This document shows, piece by piece, positions 1 through 11,124 of a DNA stretch of 64,000 bases; position 1 is the first letter of the stretch; each line of letters opens with the position of its first letter. Source of the DNA: Episyrphus balteatus (taxonomy: Eukaryota; Arthropoda; Insecta; Diptera; Syrphidae). The DNA is taken from NCBI RefSeq assembly GCF_945859705.1, contig NC_079137.1, forward strand, positions 37,755,554 to 37,819,553, written 5' to 3'. The position numbers and the translations under genes were made by a program. The notes beneath the pieces are model-generated. The model was given only the letters and a program-made list of their open reading frames with translations. It made no database searches and was not told where the DNA came from.

Positions 1-605
1 TGAAAAGTTGCTTTCTTTTGCAATTTCTCTTTAGTGAAGCAACATGCAATTTTGCGAATTCAAAATTTTTTGTTTGTTTGTGTTTTTTGTGTTCTTTATT
101 TGCCTTGGAATTGGAAGAGAAAGGTTTGTCTGTTTTCTCGCATGAGATGTAATTTGTATGGGATACATTTTCAGTTTAAATAAATTACCTACATGGGCGG
201 CTGATTGCTAAGGTAGATATAGGGTAAGTTTTTGGGGCCCGTTAACTTTTTGTTTCCGTTTGACTGATTTATAAAATTCCTAATACAGAAACTAAAGAAA
301 GCAGAACTAAAGAAAATTTTAAATTAGAAGTAAAAAGGGGACTATTAGTTGTTACGAAAACCACTGGTCTTCCCGTTCGCATTCACATCCTGGCACTAAT
401 ATGTGCCTTGTTGTGGTAAGGTGCATTGTACTTAAAACTGTCTCTTTGTATTAAATAAAGAAGATCTACTGTTTTTTGGCAGTGTGACAGTGTAAAAGGC
501 AAAATAAGCAAAAACAATAAAAAATAAAAACTGATAAAAAAAAAATTCAAAAGTTTGATAAGAAATCAATAGGGGCACTTTATTTCATCCGTAATAACTA
601 CCTAC
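1..605. other. AT-rich DNA, no gene seen
   Basis: No frame here reads as a known protein, and no TIR pair or tandem array was found. Poly-A and poly-T runs are common. It ends at the target-site duplication of the first transposon. Confidence 0.5.
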
Positions 606-796
606 ATACATAATAGGGTGTCACTTTTGTATGGCCGAAAAAAAGTACCCTAATTTTACAATGTAATAGCGGTCAAAAGTTTTATTAGGGTCTAAGCTTT
701 AATAGCATCTCAAAAAAATTATAATATCGTTCGTCTTTGGCTCGCTCAAATCTATTGAAGTTGATAGGAAAAAACGATTTTATATGAAAAAATTGG

Positions 797-2316
797 CTCC
801 CGGAAATTACGCCACAGGAAATTACGCCAGATTTTTTTTTTGGAAAAAACGCCAGAATATTTCTTTTGGTCAAAATTGGAAAAAACACCAGAAAATAGTT
901 TGGAAAAAAAGGCAGAAATATTGGAAAATGTGCCAGATAGATATGGAAAAAAACCAACCATACATAAATTAACATTTTGTTACAAAAACTGTAACTTTAA
1001 AGTATGAAAGTACTTAAAATAATCAAGCATACGAAAATTAATCATCGATGTTACGAAAACTAAATTTAATTACACTGGTCAACAAAATTAAACTTTTTTT
1101 TTGTTACAGAAACCAAGGTATACTTTTCTATAGGATTTTGGTGTGCTGAGCTCAAATCCGAAGTCAAAAAAATTCTATCACATCACGTTTTTGGGATAAT
1201 CCCGTTAAAAAATCGAAAATGCCGTTTTTTTACCAGTTTTCGAGATTATTTCTTAGCTTTTGGTTATTTGTTTTAAATAAATTTGTAACGGTTTCTAATA
1301 GAACTAAATGTTGTCTTTCTAAATCCGTTTAAATCTTTTAAAAATCTCTTATCTTCTTTGAGAAATCTGAAATTGAAATCAACGTGTTTGGTATATCTCA
1401 TGTTTATTTACTTTTAATAGCGAATCTCGAAAAGTTCTTTGCCAATCGCTTTCAAATTTTGACACAACGTTCCATTTAGAATCTTGCAAGTTTTTATATT
1501 TGCGAAGGTGGTGAATCGCAGTGAGATACATCAAAGCGTGACGGTGTCAGATACTTATACTAAATAATTACTAGTGAGAAAAATATAATTTTTTTCTTGT
1601 TAAAAACAAGATAAGAACTTACTGGAATGTAAATGAAACGTTGTGTCAAAATTTGAAAGCGATTAGCAAAGAACATTTCGGGATTTACTAATAAAAGCAA
1701 ATAAATATGAGATATACCAAACACGTTGATTTCAATTTCAGATTTCTCAAAGAAGATAAGAGATTTTTAAAAGATTTAAACGGATTTAGAAAGACAAGAT
1801 TTAGTTCTATTAGAAACCGGTACAAATTTATTTAAAACAAATAACCAAAAGCTAAGAAATAATCTCGAAAACTGGTAAAAAAGCGGCATTTTCGATTTTC
1901 TAACGGGATTATCTCAAAAACGTGATGTGGTAGAATTGTTCTGACTTTGGATTCGAGCTCAGCACCCAAAAAACCTATAGAAAAGTATATCTTGGTGTCT
2001 GTAACAAACACCTTGTTGACCAGTGTTATTTTAGTATTTTTTTCTGGCTCTTTTTCAAAAACAAAAAAGGAAAAAACGCCCGATGGTCTCTGGCTTTTTT
2101 TCCAATTTTTTTTGTCTTGCTTTTTTTCCATTTTATGAAATGGAAAAAGCACCAGACATTTTTTTTTGGAAAAAATGCCAGAAATACTGGAAATATTCCC
2201 AGAAAAATTTTGCACTTTTTGCCTAGGAAAAAAAGCCAGATTTTGTTTGAAAATTTTTTTGGCTTTTTTTCCAAAAAAAAATCTGGCGTAATTTCCTATG
2301 GCGTAATTTCCGGGAG
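797..2316. repeat. Foldback repeat with GCCAG mini-repeats
   Basis: The outer ends are inverted copies, CTCCCGGAAATTACGCC at 797 and GGCGTAATTTCCGGGAG ending at 2316. Inside each arm (about 835-955 and 2085-2280) a degenerate unit of roughly 30 bp, TTGGAAAAAA-GCCAGAAATA, is repeated several times. Reading frames of 62-170 codons here are products of the repeat and use lysine- and phenylalanine-rich low-complexity sequence, so they are not genes. The centre holds the CACTG element. Confidence 0.65.
1073..2025. mobile_element. CACTG-ended foldback element
   Basis: It starts CACTGGTCAACAA and ends TTGTTGACCAGTG, with TTA on both sides (1070-1072 and 2026-2028) as a likely 3-bp target duplication. 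Almost the whole element is an inverted repeat: about 1073-1475 pairs with about 1630-2025, leaving a ~150-bp spacer. CACTG-type ends and a 3-bp duplication fit the CMC (CACTA/Chapaev-like) group, but no transposase supports this. Related copies lie at 4486-7782 and 59095-59247. Confidence 0.65.
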
Positions 2317-2515
2317 GCAAAAAATTATTTCTTTTTCTTCGCATATTATTTCGCAGCTTCTTTACTAAGTGTTCAATTCCAACAAATATAAGCTTATAAG
2401 TTTTTTATTATAAAGATATATATTTAATATATTTGTTTTTGTATTAAAACGGCGCAATAAAAAAAAAACATATATTTCAAAAATCTCTAAAAATTCAAAT
2501 TTCTTTGATTTCTTA

Positions 2516-2654
2516 TGGCGTTTTCGATTGGCAGTCCGGAAGCGTCCGGAATCATTCTGAAAAAAATTTATTCATACAAAACTGTCAGTTTTGTGTGAAT
2601 AAAACGCTTTCAGAATGATTCCGGACGCTTCCAGACTTCCAATCGAAAACGCCA
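2516..2654. mobile_element. Palindromic MITE, 139 bp
   Basis: A near-perfect hairpin: TGGCGTTTTCGATTGG at the left is inverted at the right as CCAATCGAAAACGCCA. Pairing runs for about 45 bp and continues across the centre, where TTCATACAAAACTG faces CAGTTTTGTGTGAA. Both ends abut TTA. A partial relative, TTTTCGATTGGCCGTCCGGA, lies near 19462 inside another transposon, so this is a dispersed family. Confidence 0.75.
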
Positions 2655-2797
2655 TTAATATATTTTGAGCGAGCCAAAGATATTAATTAAAATGAAAATT
2701 TTAAACGCAGGATTTATTTTTGATAAGTAATGCAACTTTTAAAAGCTATTACATTTAAAAATTCCATACTTTAGCATTTTGACACCCTAATACATAA

Positions 2798-3869
2798 TGT
2801 ATTTAAATTCGACATATTTTTTTTAACTTTTTGCTTATTTCAAAAAACATTGTCTGAAATACATACGAGGATGGTGAATGGTGGTGGGTCAAGGCTCGCG
2901 GAATGACAGTGAAGGCGAAATAAATTTAACATGCCTTTTCCTAGATAATATATTCTTTCTTAAGCCTAATGCAATTTTAATATTTGAAGAAAAATTTATA
3001 GAAACCGTGCAAACAAATTTTTTGTCAACCTCTTCAAAATAGGCAGAAATTTCCGAATTCACCTGTTCACCGTCAGTAAATTTTTTTTACGAAGTTTAGT
3101 TTTGGAAATAAAATATTATTAAAAGGTCCAAATCTGAGTTTTAAGGTGGGTCATTCAATATACCGACCCCTTATTTCTGTGAGGCAGTAGTCGTGGCAAA
3201 AGAGCTCTTGAGAATTGAAGCTTTGTCTTGCAAAACCAGTTTCACTTTTGATTACTTTTCTCTTCTTTTTTCTATGATGATATCTTTTCCACTTATGCAG
3301 CAATCTTTGTGTAGTATCCGCCGATTATATTGAGAATCTATTTTTTTTATAATCGATTGCGTAGCCCAAAAACTTGAAGCCATGATTTTGAGAGAATTAT
3401 TTTCAATTTACTCCCTGCCTTATTCAATTATTTTCCAACGGGGATTCTTCCCCTGTCCCTAAGCAATTGACATCCCTTTAAAATAATTTGCGAGGTTTTG
3501 TCGTTTATCTAGTCAAGATCTTAATCACCGCTAAAAAATAAATTCATTCTGTAAATGAATTTTGTCCAAACTTTAACCCCTTCATTTCGTGAACTTTTTT
3601 GACCAAATTCATGTATTCATTTAGAATTAAGTATAGAATTCTGGCATTTTCATATTAAGCTTCACCTAATAACTCTACAAGTTGAGTTGGCAGAAACCAT
3701 TTCGATGATAACACTTTAAGATATTAGAGCTATATTAAAAAAAAAATACCTACTACATTATAATAAAATCATGAGTTTTTTTAAACTGTCTATTGTAGAT
3801 TGATTAAAATTGGGTTAAATTTACTGAACTTTCGTATTATTGATAAATTCCAAAAATGTTTTATGTTAA
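2798..3869. other. AT-rich DNA, no gene seen
   Basis: No convincing coding frame, RNA gene or repeat pair was found. The stretch near 3130-3330 is slightly less AT-rich but contains stops in all frames. Confidence 0.4.
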
Positions 3870-4151
3870 CCCTAAAAAGCTAACCTTATTTTGTAGTACG
3901 TTTAAGCTAACCATTCGTCGAAACGACGAAGTGATTTTTAACCGCGCTGTTAAGAAAAAGTTATTAACTAATTTCTGTGAAGTTAAATAATTCATGTTAA
4001 GTAGTTATTTTTTTACCAGAAAAAGCAAAAAAAGGATTTTTTTACACACAGATTACACGAATTAAAAATGCAATCGGAAGCTCCTTTTTCCGAAAAATCA
4101 GAAAAAATAAAATTGGTGTTCGTCAAATCGACCAAGGTTAGCTTTCTAGGG
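3870..4151. mobile_element. piggyBac-type MITE, 282 bp
   Basis: The ends are CCCTAAAAAGCTAACCTT and its inverse AAGGTTAGCTTTCTAGGG (17 of 18 matching). Each is flanked directly by TTAA (3866-3869 and 4152-4155). TTAA targets and CCCTA-starting TIRs are the signature of the piggyBac superfamily. There is no room for a transposase, so movement would depend on an enzyme encoded elsewhere. Confidence 0.85.
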
Positions 4152-4482
4152 TTAAAAAATCTTACTCTATCAAAAAATTATGCATGGAAAAAATAAGATA
4201 AGAAGATTTCCAGTAAGAAAAGTCTGGATAACTTTTCTGTATTGTCTTGAAATATGTAATGAGTCACGCGTTTTTTCAAAAAGGTGGGAGCCCCAACATC
4301 ACCAAAATTGAGATTTTTACCCGTCTTCAAAAATGCGAACCTATACCTACATATATTTTCCTGGCGTCACAATTTTTTTCAAATTGTTCGCTATTGACTG
4401 AACTAATTATTTTAGAAACTACCTATCTTTATCCAAACTGTATCTTCTAACATTGATCCTTATTCATACTAATTACACTGGT
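4152..4482. other. Spacer, no gene seen
   Basis: AT-rich sequence between two transposons. The 67-codon frame here has no recognisable feature. Confidence 0.4.
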
Positions 4483-5870
4483 CTGCAAGAAAATCCTCCT
4501 TTAAATTAAACTATATTTTTCTAAAGGATTTTTGTATGCTGATTCCGAATCCGAAGTCTAGCACGTCATGTTTTTTTTAGATATTCTCGTTAGAAAATCT
4601 CAAAAACCCATTTTTTTGCTGTTTTCGAAGAAATATTTTGGCATAATGTAATATTTTTCAACTAAAATTGTTGCGGTTTATGAAAGAACTTATTTTTTTC
4701 TTTCAAATTCAATTTCAATCTTCTCAATATTTCTTTTCTTTTCCGAGTTACTTAATTTAAGTAAGTTTAGTAGGTTTGGCATATCTACCATAAAGCAACT
4801 GATCTCTAAAAATTAATATATCTTTCTCCCTAGAACAAAAGTATAATTTTCTAATGGAATTTAGTGCGCTGATTTTGAATCCGAACTCAAAAAATTTCGG
4901 TCAGCTCTGGTTTTTGAGATATAGTAGTTTTTTTGAGATTTTCTAAAAAAAAAACTTGATTTTGTGATACTTTAGATACGATTCGATTCGCGAATATCTT
5001 TAAATCCTGACGTGATAGAATTTTTTTTGACTTCGGATTCTAACTCAGCACATCAAAAACTATAAGAAAAGAATACTTTTGTTTCTAGGAGAAACAAATC
5101 TGAAGCTTTACAAGGCAGATTATAGAATGGTTTATTACAAATAAGATATTTTTAAATAGAAAAATAGTATACAAAATTACAAAACACGTAAAAATTTTGT
5201 TTAATGTATTTTATTATGGTTTTCTTTACATATTTCACTTTTTAAATATAATAGACATTGATATTTTACATTTTCCTTAATTAAGGTGCTTTTGTTCATG
5301 TAGGATTTACTAAAAAGTGAAGGATTTCGAAATGTCTGCTTTTTTTGTCAATCAGTATTTTAAAAAATGAGTAAACATTAATGTAAAAGAAGTCAATCGA
5401 TAGGTCATATTATGACGAATAAGTTCTCAAAATTTGAGGTCAATGCGACAAATAGTTTTAATTTTATACCAGTTCAAATGAATCTAAAAGGGTGATTTTT
5501 TCACATTTTTCAAAAATCATTTTTACCAAAATGGTACCTGATAGAATTTTTCTGAAACCAGATTTAGATTCAGGAAAGTCTAATCTTATATATAAAAATG
5601 AGTTCGTTAAGTGTGTGTGGCCGATAAACTCGCGTTTGGCTGGTCCGATTTTGGTAATTTTTTGTTTGTTTGAAAGGTATTAATATGTAGATGGTTTGTA
5701 TCAAAAAAAATAATACCTTTTCTCCCACTTTCACATAGCTGTCAATTTGTACGAGTGAAAAAACACTCTTGCTTTTTAAAAAGTTTAACTAAGCTTTATT
5801 TGTAAAAAAATATATTTAGACAGGCTTTCAAAATAATTTATTATTGTTTATAGTCTGTCTGTGATGCCTG

Positions 5871-6465
5871 TCAACGTTTGAATTTGCTTGAAGCAGACAA
5901 TCATTGGGACTCAACGCTTCCTGGTGCATTTGTTTTGTCTTCGCCACATCATATTGGTCTCAGTAATATAATCACATCTAATCCTCCAAATCGACTCGAA
6001 CTTTAGCATAATTTCCGTGATTACGATTAGATACACCGAATGCGCCGTGTGACATTAAATCCATTACACAAATGAAAAAATGTATATGCGAATAAAGCAT
6101 TGGCACTTGGCACTATTAGGATTGGTTGCTCCAAATCGTGAAGAGCAAGATGTTCTTGATCAAGAAATACTACGCGGAAGGCAATACAATTGCGTTGAAT
6201 TAAGAATATTTGTGCAAACCAATTCCCGAAGTATGACACTATTATGCAAGGTGTCATCAATCAGAGTTGTGGTTTGTATTTCTTAGATGCACCCGATGGT
6301 ACGGGAAAAACATTTTTGATATCATTACTTTTAGCATAAATACGATCTGAAAATAAAATAGCATTGGCTCTGGAAATTGCAGCCATGTTATTAGATGGTG
6401 GCCGTACAGCACACTCGGTTCTTAAATTGCCTTTGAATATGCAGGTTAATGAAACACCTACAGTA
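5871..6465 (+). pseudogene. Helitron Pif1-like helicase, N-terminal relic
   Basis: The decayed translation contains NLLEADNHWDSTL near the start and, further on, the nucleotide-binding segment GLYFLDAPDGTGKTFLI. The Walker A core GTGKT is at about 6298-6312. After it comes IALALEIAAMLLDGGRTAHS and LKLPLNMQVNETPT. These match the order seen in Helitron-encoded helicases, which unwind the displaced strand during rolling-circle transposition. Several in-frame stops and frame changes show it is dead. It breaks off where the inverted repeat begins at 6466. Confidence 0.8.
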
Positions 6466-7359
6466 CCTTGCCATATTATTAGGGCCAATCGAACAAAATA
6501 CAATCTTTTGGTTCATGTTGCTGAATTTTTAAAGTTTTTGTCGAAATATCTTGAATTTTATTTGTCCCATTTACTTGCACTTATCATGTAGATACGGATT
6601 GACTTAAAAAAAGTCAAAGAATTCATACTTTTTGATACAAAATAACGTACAATAGGGGATAAGCTCTAAAAGACGTTTCCTATAGAATTCACGCCCGGAT
6701 AATTACCAGACCGGTCCAATACTTAATTTTTTTGTACCGAGGAATAACGTGACATGCTTAACTTTAATGGCAAGGATCGCATTTTGCATAAACATAGAAG
6801 CTCTGATCGTCTGGATAGTACGTAATTTTCTAAGATTTGGAGTAGTTTTTTTTTCGTATAAGACCAGGCAAGTACGTTAATCAAATAAAAAAACATCCTC
6901 TGATCATTATTGGCTGTGCTGCTATTTCAGGAAAAGGATGAGGTTCTTTTTATATTGTGGAAAACGCCAGACCAAAACAAAAGGAGCTTGGGAACGTTTT
7001 GATTCTACGATTTCAGAATAGGCTCGAGACTCGAAGCATCTATATCTATGCAAGACTGGGTCCTTACCATAAAGTTAAGAATGTCACGTTATTCCTCGAT
7101 ATACAAATTCAAGTATTGGACCGGTCTGATAATTCTCCCGGCATGAATTTCATAGGAAACGTCTTTTGGAGCTTATCCCTTATGTACGTATGAAAAGTAT
7201 GAATTCTTTGACTTTTTTTTAAGGCAATCCGTATCTACATGATAAGGGCAGGTAAATGGGATAAAAAAAATTAAAGACATTTCGACAAAAACTTTAAAAA
7301 TTCAGCAGCATGAACCAAAAAATTGTATTTTTTCGCTTGGGCCTAATAATATGGCAAGG
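6466..7359. repeat. Large inverted repeat inside the Helitron
   Basis: About 6466-6800 is inverted at about 7045-7359. Shared blocks include CCATATTATTAGG at 6470 against CCTAATAATATGG near 7341, CATGTAGATACGGATTG against CAATCCGTATCTACATG, and CAGACCGGTCCAATACTT against CAAGTATTGGACCGGTCTG. The spacer is about 240 bp. The arms differ by scattered substitutions, so the duplication is not recent. It sits exactly where the helicase switches strand. Confidence 0.75.
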
Positions 7360-7374
7360 CTTTTTGATACATTA

Positions 7375-7560
7375 TAGTCCAGGTATATCCAATGAATTCA
7401 AAAACTCCGTTTGGTAATTTGATACATTGCTTTCATTTGTGATAAGGTCATCCGATTTGTAGGCAAAACATTGTGCATTTATATAGTTTAAAATTGTTGC
7501 ATTGATTTCAGAAACATTTTTATTTGTACCAGCCATTATTGAACGTTCACTCAGCCAAGT
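7375..7560 (-). pseudogene. Helitron helicase C-terminal relic, inverted
   Basis: Read on the minus strand this gives LAERSIMAGTNKNVSEINAT, then AYKSDDLITNE and NYQTEFLNSLDIPG. This corresponds to the region before the last motifs of Helitron Pif1-like helicases, where WLSERAIL-like and YPTEFLNSL-like segments occur. It points opposite to the N-terminal relic at 5871-6465, so the copy cannot encode a continuous helicase. The relic may extend to about 7625 with less certain reading. Confidence 0.72.
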
Positions 7561-7785
7561 ATGATTTTTGTAATTTGTTATTATACTTGGAAATACACAT
7601 AAATTACAATAAATTGGTTAATGTTCATTACAAACCCAGTTTTTTTCGGTTTAAATGTATTTTCAAACAGGTTCTATTTTTTTAAAAAGTACACTCAGCG
7701 AAGCGGGTGGGGGTTAACTAGTCTTCAATAATATCAAAAAATTATTTGAAGGAGAAAAAAAGTTAAATTTTGCAGACCAGTGTTA

Positions 7786-8918
7786 TCGATTTCAATATTC
7801 GCCATTCCGGTTTCATTTATGGTAGTAGACAACCCTCATCAAAACAAAATAATAAATATGCTTTGTAAAACCACCCCACAGAACGCAATTTTCCATAGTC
7901 ACTTACTAGTCGCATCGATTTATCTTTTCTTAGATGCAATTTTAAAAGAAGCAGAAATATTGGTATCCTAATGAATAAATTGAAAGAAATATATTTCAAT
8001 TTCAACAAAGAATTATGAATAAGTGTTCTTTTTTCCAGTGTATAAATAGTTTCTCTTAGATAAAGAGAAAAAAACTAATTTTCTTGGTTTTCTTTTGAGT
8101 TTTCCCTTTTCTGTCATGCGCATAAAAAATCGCATGCAAAACCAGCTGCAGTTATGTTATGTTTTATGTAGTCGGGTTATGTGGGGAAACAAATCACCAA
8201 TACACAGAAGCTCTTTCAATAATTCTCGTGGCTTTATGAATGTTCATGTATAATTTGTTGTGTTTCAATTCAATATTATACCATCCAATATGGAGTTCTA
8301 AAAATAATTTAGTGTCTCATTTTCATGTTTCTTTTTCAACAGATTGTTGCAAATTTGAAAAGCTTTGCGAAATTTCATATTATGCCGTTTTGTTTCAGTA
8401 TCAGAGTCAGGTATTTTTAAAAGCTTTAATTCATGGATTGTGCTTCTGTGTTGTGTATGTTTGTTAGATTAAAGAACGTGGGTGGACATGCGTTCTAGTG
8501 ATACAAAAACAAATAACAGCGTTCAGGGCGACCGACGACGACGCCATGGAAACGTGAATTCAAGAGAATTTCCCCCTAAACAAAGGATGCGAATCTGCAG
8601 ACTTAAACTGGAGTCAGACTGTCTACCGAAATATTTTGTTTACCTCTATTGTGGAAAGCGTAGAGTTCTTATAGGAGTAGGTAGTAGACACATTTTCTTT
8701 GTGTTTTTGGTCTGCAGAACCCTGTTTCGTTGAACTCAAATTGAAGACCTTGCATTAAAAGGGCCGGGCGGCATAACTTGTGTCTTAACGTTGGATATTT
8801 GATGAGCATTCTCTTTTTCTACCCTAACAAAACTTTCAAAGCCTTAAATTTATCCAATTACCAGACTGATAGAAATGGCAATATTTAGCCCAATCATTCT
8901 AGACAAAATTTCACGATA
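7786..8918. other. Spacer, no gene recognised
   Basis: Mostly AT-rich. About 8460-8610 is less AT-rich, with GACGACGACGCC, and has an 83-codon frame (8482-8733) that resembles nothing I know. It could be an exon remnant or regulatory DNA, but nothing visible decides this. Confidence 0.3.
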
Positions 8919-9265
8919 TATCAAAGTTAATTGAAATACAAAATTTTTTGATGCATTTAGGTTCCTTTCATGGAGTAGAATATGAAATCACAGTTTTACA
9001 CCAAAATTTGATATGGCGTATCCCCGAAAATGACCCCTGACCCCTAGGCAGTACGGAAAAAGGGGTTTCAGTCGAATTTAACAGAAATTTTATCAAAGTT
9101 AATTGAAATACAAATTTTTTTTAAGCATTTAGGTTCCTTTCATGGAGTAGAATATGAAATCACAGTTTTACACGAAAATTTGATATGGCGTATCCCCGAA
9201 AATGACCCCTGACCCTGACCCTTAGGCAGTACGGAAAAAATGATCTCAATCGAATTTAATAAAAT
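8919..9265. repeat. Tandem duplication, ~172-bp unit
   Basis: Two consecutive copies start TATCAAAGTTAATTGAAATA (8919 and 9091). Both contain AGGTTCCTTTCATGGAGTAG and GATATGGCGTATCCCCGAAA. The second copy has a small extra GACCCT repeat. Confidence 0.85.
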
Positions 9266-9987
9266 TTTAGTATTTTGTAGTTCACATTATGGTCATAAAA
9301 ACTCTTCATGGGTACAAACCCCTTTCACCAAGTAAACCCCATTTAAAACCCCTTTTTACCCCTTTTAACAAAGATAGTACGATAAATTAGGGGCCAAGAA
9401 TTGATAATAGTTTTTTGTAGAAGGGTTCAATACAATCATTTTTTTTATATGTGAGGGGGGATCTATCTCCCCCCGTTTAGGCGGGAGGGGCAATTTTATA
9501 CAAAACTAGCTGACCCGGCGGACTTCGTTCCGCTTTTTTCTTGTATTTATTTTCAATTTTTGGCTTTGTAATGTGTTAACCTTTTCCAATACAAAAAAAT
9601 CGGGCCACAACTTGATATATGGAACACAAACATAAAATTGTACATATAAAGTATTAAAAAAAGCAAACCATTTGTCTGACAGCTATCTATTATAATTTTA
9701 ATTGGAATGTGTACGAAGTTTCATAAATATTATTATTAAGGTATAACAACATAAATCTTCAGCGGAAAGCAAAATGGTATTATGTCCTTAACAGATCCTA
9801 TATGGAGTTACAATAATTTTGCTTTCCCAGGCGATATGTATGTTGTATGCATTCCACTGTTTTTTTCTGTTATTGGCACGGGTTTTTTTCTTCAAATAGT
9901 AAAAAAAAATGTTTTTAAAAACAAAATCTTATGTGTCTCGAACTCCTTTCAATCACTTGCAATCGCTACTAAAATTTTCAGTCAAAT

Positions 9988-10790
9988 AAGGGTTTCACCT
10001 CGGAATGAATGCTAATAGAATTATTTTTGCTCAATACCTTCGTTTTGGCATTCCATAACATACCTCAAAAGTCTAGAAAAATCTCATGTCTGCAAGTCGC
10101 GATTTTCAAGCTCAAATCGCGAAATGGAGATTTTCAAAATTAGAATTTCAAGAATTACATAACTTCGAGGCATTTTTTAATGCTGATTACAAAAATTTTT
10201 TTTTTGATTTTTGACATAAGTTATAGAATATCCAAACAAAGATACAAACAAAAAAATTAGCCTATCAGCACTAATTATAAGATTGTACCAGGATGTTTTT
10301 TAGTGCATATCCCAAAATTGTCCCTTTTCTCAAAAAATACCAATTTTCATAGGTATGAATGTTTTTTTCATTGCATTGTTTTGATTCTTAATGATAATGG
10401 ATATGAAAACCTTCATGAAAAATTTTGTCCCTCTACCATAACTTTTAAGGATTTTTCGGTAGTAAGTTTGCAACTGTTATAATAATATTTGTTGACAATT
10501 GAAAAACAGGTATAACTTTTTTCAGAGACGTCAGATTGTCTTGATCTTGTCTAGATTTTTTGGCATCAGCATTAAAAAATACCTCGAAGTATTGTATCAT
10601 ATGTGAATATAATACCATTGTCTTTTATTGCTTATTTTGAAAATCTCCATTTCGCGCTTTGACCTTGAAAATCGTGACTTGCGGACATGAGATTTTTCTA
10701 TACTTTTGAGGTATGTTATAGAATGCCAAACCGAAGGTATTGAACAAAAAAAATTTCTATTAGCATTCATTCCGAGGTTTACTCCTTTTT
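9988..10790. repeat. Inverted repeat within the Helitron
   Basis: About 9988-10210 (CACCTCGGAATGAATGCTAA, CTCATGTCTGCAAGTCGCGA, GCGAAATGGAGATTTTC) is inverted at about 10570-10790. The arms are ~210 bp with a ~360-bp spacer. This suggests a foldback or MITE insertion, but clear target duplications were not found. Confidence 0.65.
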
Positions 10791-11124
10791 TTCACCTAAT
10801 TTGACTGTATCATGATATTTTTTGGCTATTTAGGAAATTCAAAAAGTAGCAATCTTTTTTTGTAAATTGTAAAGAAACCGGCTTAAAATGAAAAGATTCC
10901 GTCTTAATTCTATACATACGTCTAAATATTAAAATATTTTCTTAAGAAAATTAAATCATTTTAAATTAATGCGGAAATTGTATTAATAAATTGGTAGTTG
11001 AAACAACTTAGACAAATTTTAAGTTTCAGTTTATCATACCAACTGTGAGATATAGCTTAGTGGTAAACAATTTTAATTGAGGAAATAACATTTTAAAGAG
11101 TTAAATCGTGTTTGTTTTTATTAG

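Larger units (their letters stand above)
614..2789. mobile_element. hAT-like DNA transposon, non-autonomous, 2.2 kb
   Basis: The ends are an inverted repeat, TAGGGTGTCA on the left and TGACACCCTA on the right. Each end abuts the same 8-bp sequence ATACATAA (606-613 and 2790-2797), a perfect target-site duplication. An 8-bp duplication with short TIRs is what hAT elements make. Subterminal sequence is also inverted: CTTTGGCTCGCTCAAA near 738 pairs with TTTGAGCGAGCCAAAG near 2665. No transposase is visible. The interior has been filled by later repeats: a foldback repeat (797-2316), a CACTG element (1073-2025) and a palindromic MITE (2516-2654). Confidence 0.8.
5584..7721 (+). mobile_element. 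Helitron (rolling-circle transposon), rearranged copy
   Basis: The 5' end begins TC within TCTTATATATAAAAATGAG and the 3' end is CTAG at 7718-7721. It lies between an A (5583) and a T (7722), as Helitrons do. Just before CTAG a short hairpin can form, CACTC against GGGTG around the loop AGCGAAGC. The first ~250 bp are close to the 5' end of the Helitron ending at 14530. The interior has Pif1-type helicase relics (5871-6465 plus; 7375-7560 minus) separated by a large inverted repeat (6466-7359). No Rep (HUH) domain is visible. Confidence 0.8.
4486..7782. mobile_element. CACTG-ended element interrupted by a Helitron
   Basis: The left end CACTGGTCTGCAA is matched by an inverted right end TTGCAGACCAGTG. 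Both are flanked by TTA (4483-4485 and 7783-7785), as in the 1073-2025 element. Its left interior resembles that element (for example the GATTCCGAATCCGAAGTC stretch near 4541). Positions 5584-7721 are a Helitron inserted within it; removing that leaves about 1.16 kb. No coding sequence of its own is seen. Confidence 0.65.

Noticed and set aside
1832..2344. 170-codon minus-strand frame, the longest in the window
   Set aside because: It runs through the foldback repeat and its translation is lysine/phenylalanine-rich repeat sequence. The mirrored left arm does not keep the frame.
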